The notes beneath the pieces were generated by a model. The model searched no databases. It was given only the letters and a program-made list of their open reading frames with translations, and was not told the DNA's origin. From Spirochaetota bacterium (lineage in GTDB: Bacteria > Spirochaetota > Spirochaetia > DSM-27196 > PWMO01), in contig JAAAOH010000372.1 of assembly GCA_009908925.1 (NCBI GenBank), positions 1 through 8,886 on the forward strand: a stretch of 8,886 bases of DNA, in the 5' to 3' direction. Positions 5,063 through 8,886 of the stretch are shown here, piece by piece (the stretch's first letter is position 1; every line of letters starts with the position of its first letter). Position numbers and translations under genes: made by a program.

Positions 5063-6355
5063 ATGGAACGAAGGAAACTGATTCTGTCTCTGGTTCTCAT
5101 GGTCGCAGTGGCGGCCCTGGGATTTGCCGGTGGACAGTCCGAAGAAGGGGCCGGAAGCGGCGGAGAAGCATCGGCGGAGCCGGAGATGGTCGAGCTCGAC
5201 ATTTTCCAGAGCAAGACCGTCATCGCCGACCAGTTCGAGGCACTGGGTGAAGAGTTTGAGGCGGCAAACCCGAACGTCACGGTGAACGTCGAGACTGTCG
5301 GCGGAAGCGCGGACTGGCAGACGATTCTCAAGAGCCGTTTCACCGCGGACGAGGGACCGGACGTCTACAACATTGAGGGCGCGTCGGACTATCAGCTCTG
5401 GCAGGAGAACATCGCGGACCTGAGCGGTGAGCCCTTCACCGACCAGGCGGTACCGTCCGCCGTCGAGCCGATGACGTTTGACGGCAATGTCTACGCTGCT
5501 CCTCTGAACTTTGAAGGCTACGGCTACATCTACAACCAGGACATGTTCGAAGATGCGGGCATTGAAGAGGCCCCGACGACGTTCTCCGAGCTCGAAGCGG
5601 CAGCGCAGCAACTCGAAGAAGCGGGCTACACGGCCTTCTCTACCGGCTACGGAACGTGGTGGGTGATCGGCTTTCACCTGCTGAATGCAGCATTTGCCCA
5701 GCAGGATGACCCCGATCAGTTCATGGAGGATCTCACAAACGGCGAGGCGTCCATGGCCGAAAACGCGATCTTTCAGGATCTGCAACAGCTGGTCGATCTC
5801 ACCGTCGAGTACGGAGAAGACAACCCGCTGGCGACAGACCATAACCAGCAGACACAGATGCTCGCCAACGAAGAGGTCGCGATGATCCAGCAGGGGATCT
5901 GGAAAGAACCCTCGCTTCTGGAGGCGAATCCCGATCTCAACCTTGGTGTGATCCCCATTCTGATCAATGATGATTCACAAATGGATCGCATTGCCGTTGG
6001 CGTCCCCTGGTACTTCGTGGTGAATGCCCAGGCATCCGAAGCCGAACAGGAAGCCGGCAAGGCTTTCATCAACTTCATGATGACGAGCGACACGGGTCTG
6101 CGATACACCGTAGAAGAGTTCGGCCATATCCCCGCCTACCAGGGCGCCTCCGCCGAGGGACTCGGTGGTGTCGGACAGGGCATCCTCGCCTACACCGACC
6201 AGAACAAGACGATTCCCTGGACCATGGGGCAGTGGCCGGATGGTTTCGACCAGCAGGATGCATTCAACAATATGCAGGCCTACGTGGACGGACGGCAGAC
6301 CTGGAATGAAACCCTGCAGGCACTCGACGAAGCGTGGCGAGATCGCTCGGAGTAG
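5063..6355 (+). CDS. ABC transporter sugar-binding protein (extracellular solute-binding family 1)
   Basis: This 430-residue binding protein captures a carbohydrate outside the cytoplasmic membrane and delivers it to the two permeases downstream. ATG 5063 is chosen because AAGGAGGG (5049-5056) lies 6 nt upstream; the earlier in-frame GTG 5030 would place this site inside the gene. Residues 1-22 form a signal peptide with basic ERRK and a hydrophobic core, ending LGFA. A Gly/Ser/Glu-rich linker (23-40) follows, and the mature fold begins near 43. Family segments include the GPDVYNI region (99-104), IYNQDMFEDAGI (156-167) and GYGTWW (195-200). No cysteine occurs anywhere, so it lacks a lipobox and should be released or held other than as a lipoprotein. 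The protein is strongly acidic. It belongs to the CUT1 oligosaccharide/glycoside-type group; the ligand is unknown but is probably sulfated, given the neighbours. Confidence 0.93.
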   Translation: MERRKLILSLVLMVAVAALGFAGGQSEEGAGSGGEASAEPEMVELDIFQSKTVIADQFEALGEEFEAANPNVTVNVETVGGSADWQTILKSRFTADEGPDVYNIEGASDYQLWQENIADLSGEPFTDQAVPSAVEPMTFDGNVYAAPLNFEGYGYIYNQDMFEDAGIEEAPTTFSELEAAAQQLEEAGYTAFSTGYGTWWVIGFHLLNAAFAQQDDPDQFMEDLTNGEASMAENAIFQDLQQLVDLTVEYGEDNPLATDHNQQTQMLANEEVAMIQQGIWKEPSLLEANPDLNLGVIPILINDDSQMDRIAVGVPWYFVVNAQASEAEQEAGKAFINFMMTSDTGLRYTVEEFGHIPAYQGASAEGLGGVGQGILAYTDQNKTIPWTMGQWPDGFDQQDAFNNMQAYVDGRQTWNETLQALDEAWRDRSE

Positions 6356-6393
6356 TCAGAGACTCCTGACGACTATCCGTCACAATTGACATC

Positions 6394-6420
6394 GAGGGAC
6401 CGGCTTCGTGCCGGTCCCTC
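6394..6420 (+). terminator. Intercistronic hairpin between binding protein and permease
   Basis: A perfect 11-bp stem (GAGGGACCGGC with GCCGGTCCCTC) and a TTCGT loop lie 38 nt after the binding-protein stop and 22 nt before the first permease ATG. No T tract follows (CATCATGG). It therefore fits a partial terminator or an mRNA 3'-end protecting structure, as in other ABC operons where the binding protein is made in excess over the permeases. Confidence 0.65.
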
Positions 6421-6442
6421 CATCATGGAACGAGAAGAATAA

Positions 6443-7324
6443 ATGGATCGACGCAAGCTACGTGCAGTAAGAATAGATCTCCTCTTCATAGGCCCCGGGT
6501 TCATCTTCTTTGCCGGTATCGTTCTGGTTTCCTTTGTACTGGGATTCTACTACTCATTCACGGAATGGAACGGTGTCGACGCGGAAGCCGTGTGGATCGG
6601 ACTCGACAATTATCGGGAAGTTTTCGACGGTGACACGCAGGCAGGGGTATCCGCCTGGTTTACCGCACGCTTCACGGTGGTCTCAGTGGTGATTGCCAAT
6701 CTGCTTGCCTTCGCGCTGGCGCTTGCACTCACGCGGGCACTCAAGAGCGCCAATGTCATGAGAACCATTATTTTCCTGCCGAACATCATAGGCGGGATCA
6801 TCCTGGGATTTATCTGGCGCTTCATTTTTGTGAATAGCTTCGCCACACTCGGCGAGCTCACAGGAATCGGATTCTTTGCGGCGCCGTGGCTCGGAACAGC
6901 GCAAACCGGCTTCTGGGGCTCAGTCATCGTTTTCCTGTGGCAACGAACCGGGTATCTCATGGTTATCTACGTCGCGGCGCTCGTCGGTATAAACGAAGAT
7001 CTTCTCGAGGCCGCACGAATCGACGGCGCTACAGGCCGTCAGATGCTGCGTCGCATCATCATTCCGCTTGTTATTCCGGCGGTAACGGTCTGCATCTTCC
7101 TCGCCCTGTCGTGGACAACGAAGATGTTCGACGTCATCTACGCCCTCACCCGCGGCGGCCCATACGGATCCACCGAGACCTTTGCGATGAACATCTACTT
7201 TGAGGCCTTCTCCTCGAACAACTACGGACTCGGCTCGGCAAAGGCGGTCTTGTTCTTCCTGGTCGTCGGACTCATTTCCACGGCCCAGGTTCTGATTACC
7301 AAACGCTGGGAGGTAGAAGCATGA
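6443..7324 (+). CDS. ABC sugar transporter permease, MalF/UgpA type (CUT1)
   Basis: This is a 293-residue inner-membrane protein with about six hydrophobic helices (roughly residues 12-38, 75-98, 107-130, 155-182, 204-224 and 264-285). The cytoplasmic EAA loop is clear at 188-208: LEAARIDGA, then an 11-residue stretch ending in IIIP. This loop docks the ATPase. The segment TRGGPYGSTET (236-246) is typical of MalF-like permeases. It would form the channel heterodimer with the next gene. The ATG at 6443 has only a weak GAGAAG upstream, consistent with lower expression than the binding protein. Its stop overlaps the next start by 4 nt (ATGA), so the two permeases are translationally coupled. The usual long periplasmic P2 insertion of enteric MalF is absent, as in most CUT1 permeases. 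Confidence 0.93.
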   Translation: MDRRKLRAVRIDLLFIGPGFIFFAGIVLVSFVLGFYYSFTEWNGVDAEAVWIGLDNYREVFDGDTQAGVSAWFTARFTVVSVVIANLLAFALALALTRALKSANVMRTIIFLPNIIGGIILGFIWRFIFVNSFATLGELTGIGFFAAPWLGTAQTGFWGSVIVFLWQRTGYLMVIYVAALVGINEDLLEAARIDGATGRQMLRRIIIPLVIPAVTVCIFLALSWTTKMFDVIYALTRGGPYGSTETFAMNIYFEAFSSNNYGLGSAKAVLFFLVVGLISTAQVLITKRWEVEA

Positions 7325-8154
7325 GCCGGGAGCAATACTTCCCTCGCCTGTTTTTCGCCGAGCTGGCAGTGATCGCCGTGGCCCTCGTTTTCCTTGCGCC
7401 CTTCTACTTCGTACTGGCAAACTCGGTGAAGCCCTTTGGAGCGATCGTGGCAAACGCTGCCTCGTTTCCCGAGACGTTTCATTACCAGAACTATCTCGCG
7501 GCATGGGAGGACGTACGCTTCCCCGTCGTGCTTATGAACTCCGTCATAGTGTCGACCTTCAGCATCGGTGGCATGGTTATGCTGGGAGCCATGGCAGCCT
7601 GGCGCATGGTTCGCAGGCCTCACTTCGTGAGCCGCGCGATTTTCATCCTGTTCGTCGCTGCAATGGTGATCCCGTTCCAATCGGTAATGATTCCCATGGT
7701 CAAGGTTGCGAAGGTACTCGGCATCATAAATAGCCGGGTCGGGGTTATCATTATCTACTTCGGCTTCGGCTTGCCGTTGACGGTGTTCCTCCTCCACGGG
7801 TTCGTAAAAGGTGTTCCACGCGAGCTCGAGGAGTCCGCCTACATCGACGGGTGCACGACCTGGCAGAGCTTTTTCCACGTCGTCCTTCCGATGATGCGGG
7901 TCATGATAGTGACGGTGATCATCCTGCAGGCGCTGTGGATCTGGAACGACTTCCTGCTGCCGGCGCTGGTGCTGTTCAGCCGGGACCTTCAGACCATTCC
8001 ACTGGGCATCTTCCGGTTCTTCGGGCAGCACATGGACCGCTGGGACCTGGCTCTGGCCACGCTCACCATGGGCATGTTCCCGGTGATCGTGCTGTTCCTG
8101 TTTCTGCAGAAGTACATCATCCGTGGTGTGGCCGCAGGGTCGGTGAAGGGGTAG
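7321..8154 (+). CDS. ABC sugar transporter permease, MalG/UgpE type (CUT1)
   Basis: This 277-residue inner-membrane partner permease has about six hydrophobic helices (roughly residues 11-35, 70-95, 104-128, 139-162, 192-214 and 243-266). The EAA loop is at 168-190, with ELEESAYIDG followed by the conserved LP. The C-terminus GVAAGSVKG matches the usual ending of MalG-type permeases. The ATG at 7321 overlaps the previous stop by 4 nt, with GGGAGG 7 nt upstream. Together with the first permease and the binding protein it makes a CUT1 importer. No ATP-binding subunit follows; a shared MsmX/UgpC-type ATPase encoded elsewhere is the probable energiser. Confidence 0.94.
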   Translation: MSREQYFPRLFFAELAVIAVALVFLAPFYFVLANSVKPFGAIVANAASFPETFHYQNYLAAWEDVRFPVVLMNSVIVSTFSIGGMVMLGAMAAWRMVRRPHFVSRAIFILFVAAMVIPFQSVMIPMVKVAKVLGIINSRVGVIIIYFGFGLPLTVFLLHGFVKGVPRELEESAYIDGCTTWQSFFHVVLPMMRVMIVTVIILQALWIWNDFLLPALVLFSRDLQTIPLGIFRFFGQHMDRWDLALATLTMGMFPVIVLFLFLQKYIIRGVAAGSVKG

Positions 8155-8175
8155 CGGGAATCGCCCGGGGCCGGA

Positions 8176-8207
8176 GCCGGGGCCGACTGGCCGGCTGCGG
8201 CCCCGGC
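8176..8207 (+). terminator. GC-rich hairpin after the transporter operon
   Basis: A perfect 10-bp stem pairs 8176-8185 (GCCGGGGCCG) with 8198-8207 (CGGCCCCGGC), with a 12-nt loop, starting 21 nt after the second permease stop. No T tract follows, so it may be a high-GC type of terminator or only a 3'-end stabiliser. Its place between an operon end and a new promoter supports a terminator role. Confidence 0.5.
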
Positions 8208-8247
8208 CGCGAGCGAGGAGCGATCGAGTGCGGCACATCGACCGCTC

Positions 8248-8277
8248 AGTTTCGTTCGTTTGACATATGAACTAACT
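8248..8277. promoter_or_regulatory. Imperfect inverted repeat over the -35 of the ROK gene (possible operator)
   Basis: AGTTTCGTTC (8248-8257) faces GAACTAACT (8269-8277), an imperfect inverted repeat with one base of spacing difference, straddling the TTGACA of the ROK promoter. It loosely resembles the AGTTNGTTTG half-sites of XylR-type ROK repressors. Autoregulation is a guess. Confidence 0.25.
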
Positions 8278-8288
8278 TGGCCTACAAT
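8260..8288 (+). promoter_or_regulatory. Near-consensus sigma-70 promoter of the ROK regulator gene
   Basis: TTGACA (8260-8265), a 17-nt spacer and TACAAT (8283-8288) are present. Transcription is expected near 8295, about 14 nt before the ATG. The new promoter after the hairpin at 8176 marks a separate transcription unit. Confidence 0.75.
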
Positions 8289-8308
8289 GATAGACAGGCA
8301 AAGCGGTC

Positions 8309-8886
8309 ATGCGCGCAACAGATATCCGATCCGCCAACCAGCTCAATCTCATCAGGTACATCCGCCGCCATGCTCCGATTTCCCAGACCGCTCTCGCAGG
8401 CGCGAGCAGCCTCCGTCCCTCCACGGTGTCCACCCTGATGCGGCCGCTAAAAGCGGCCCGCATGGTGGAGATCGTCGGCCGCGGCCGCTCGGGCACGGTC
8501 GGGGGCAAGCGCCCAGAGCTCATCGCCCTGAACGGGTCCCACGCAACCTTCGCCGGTGTCTACGTGCGCCAGCACGAGATCGACCTCTATGTGATGGATT
8601 ACGACGGGAGGCAGACATACCGGGACACCGTTCGCGTCGCCTCCCCGACCGACGACACCGTGGTAGGACTGATCGCCGAGAGAGTGCTCGCGCTCGCCTC
8701 GGATGCGCCTCATTTCGCCGGCACGGCCGTCTCGGTGTCCTCGGTTGTTCCGACGCGCGGTGGTATCGAGGCCTCCGCCGGCTTCTCCTGGTCAGTTCCG
8801 GATTTCCGCGAACGCATCGCATCACGCATCGGCACCGACGCCCCGCTTATCGTGGAGAACAACGCGAACTGTGCTGCGGTGTATGC
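8309..8886 (+). CDS. ROK-family (NagC/XylR-like) transcriptional regulator, 3' end outside the window
   Basis: The gene is open from ATG 8309 to the right edge (192 codons plus 2 nt). A winged helix-turn-helix occupies about residues 10-58 (ISQTALAG, then RPSTVSTLM), with a wing carrying GGKRPELIALN (65-75). The following ROK fold begins near residue 80 and reaches ENNANCAAVY (183-192), close to the ENDANAAA segment of the family. The DxGxT phosphate motif of ROK kinases is missing at VYVRQHEIDL (84-93), so this is a regulator and not a sugar kinase. Such proteins bind DNA and respond to a sugar or sugar phosphate. Its leader is very short and has almost no Shine-Dalgarno sequence. It follows the transporter but has its own promoter, so it may control the next genes to the right or share the sugar signal with the LacI protein. 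Confidence 0.9.
   Translation, partial: MRATDIRSANQLNLIRYIRRHAPISQTALAGASSLRPSTVSTLMRPLKAARMVEIVGRGRSGTVGGKRPELIALNGSHATFAGVYVRQHEIDLYVMDYDGRQTYRDTVRVASPTDDTVVGLIAERVLALASDAPHFAGTAVSVSSVVPTRGGIEASAGFSWSVPDFRERIASRIGTDAPLIVENNANCAAVY

Noticed and set aside
7449..7460. GGCAAACGCTGC, partial LacI operator match
   Set aside because: It lies within the second permease gene, has several mismatches in both halves, and no promoter is nearby.
7222..8238. 338-codon minus-strand reading frame rich in His and Gln
   Set aside because: It is antisense to the permease genes. The polar composition is the complement of hydrophobic codons, not a real protein signal.

Overview
The window reads as a carbohydrate-uptake and catabolism locus from a high-GC bacterium, most probably a free-living spirochaete (phylum Spirochaetota, moderate confidence). 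The taxonomic hint is the solute-binding protein. It has a short signal peptide ending in a Cys-less FAGGQSEE-like junction, a pattern I associate with spirochaete ABC binding proteins, and it is followed by two CUT1 permeases with no dedicated ATPase. No rRNA, tRNA, CRISPR array or insertion sequence is visible.

Layout. On the minus strand, read right to left, lies a three-gene operon: a type I sulfatase (3504-2185, TTG start), a Gfo/Idh/MocA oxidoreductase with an extra cysteine cluster (2194-887), and a PHP/DUF3604-like metallohydrolase (824 to the left edge, incomplete). Facing it across a 247-bp regulatory region, a plus-strand LacI-family repressor (3752-4870) is followed by a binding protein (5063-6355) and two permeases (6443-7324 and 7321-8154). 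After a GC-rich hairpin, a ROK/NagC-type regulator starts at 8309 and runs off the right edge.

Regulation. Three 14-bp sites, each one base away from the perfect palindrome TGCAAACGTTTGCA, lie in front of the sulfatase operon, on the start of lacI, and between lacI and the binding-protein gene. They form an apparently self-contained LacI regulon: one repressor controls itself, the importer and the catabolic genes. The lacI and ROK genes each have a near-consensus sigma-70 promoter (TTGACA-17-TACAGT and TTGACA-17-TACAAT) but little or no Shine-Dalgarno sequence.

How the genes may work together (inference). The binding protein and permeases would import a small sulfated sugar or glycoside. The sulfatase has no signal peptide and so would remove sulfate inside the cell. 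The oxidoreductase and the PHP-type hydrolase would then act on the desulfated product. No glycoside hydrolase, kinase, aldolase, sulfatase-maturase or transporter ATPase is in the window, so the substrate and the end of the pathway stay open. The most interesting points are the three-site regulon, the cytoplasmic sulfatase coupled to an oxidoreductase and a metallohydrolase of unknown reaction, and the structured leader of the binding-protein gene.
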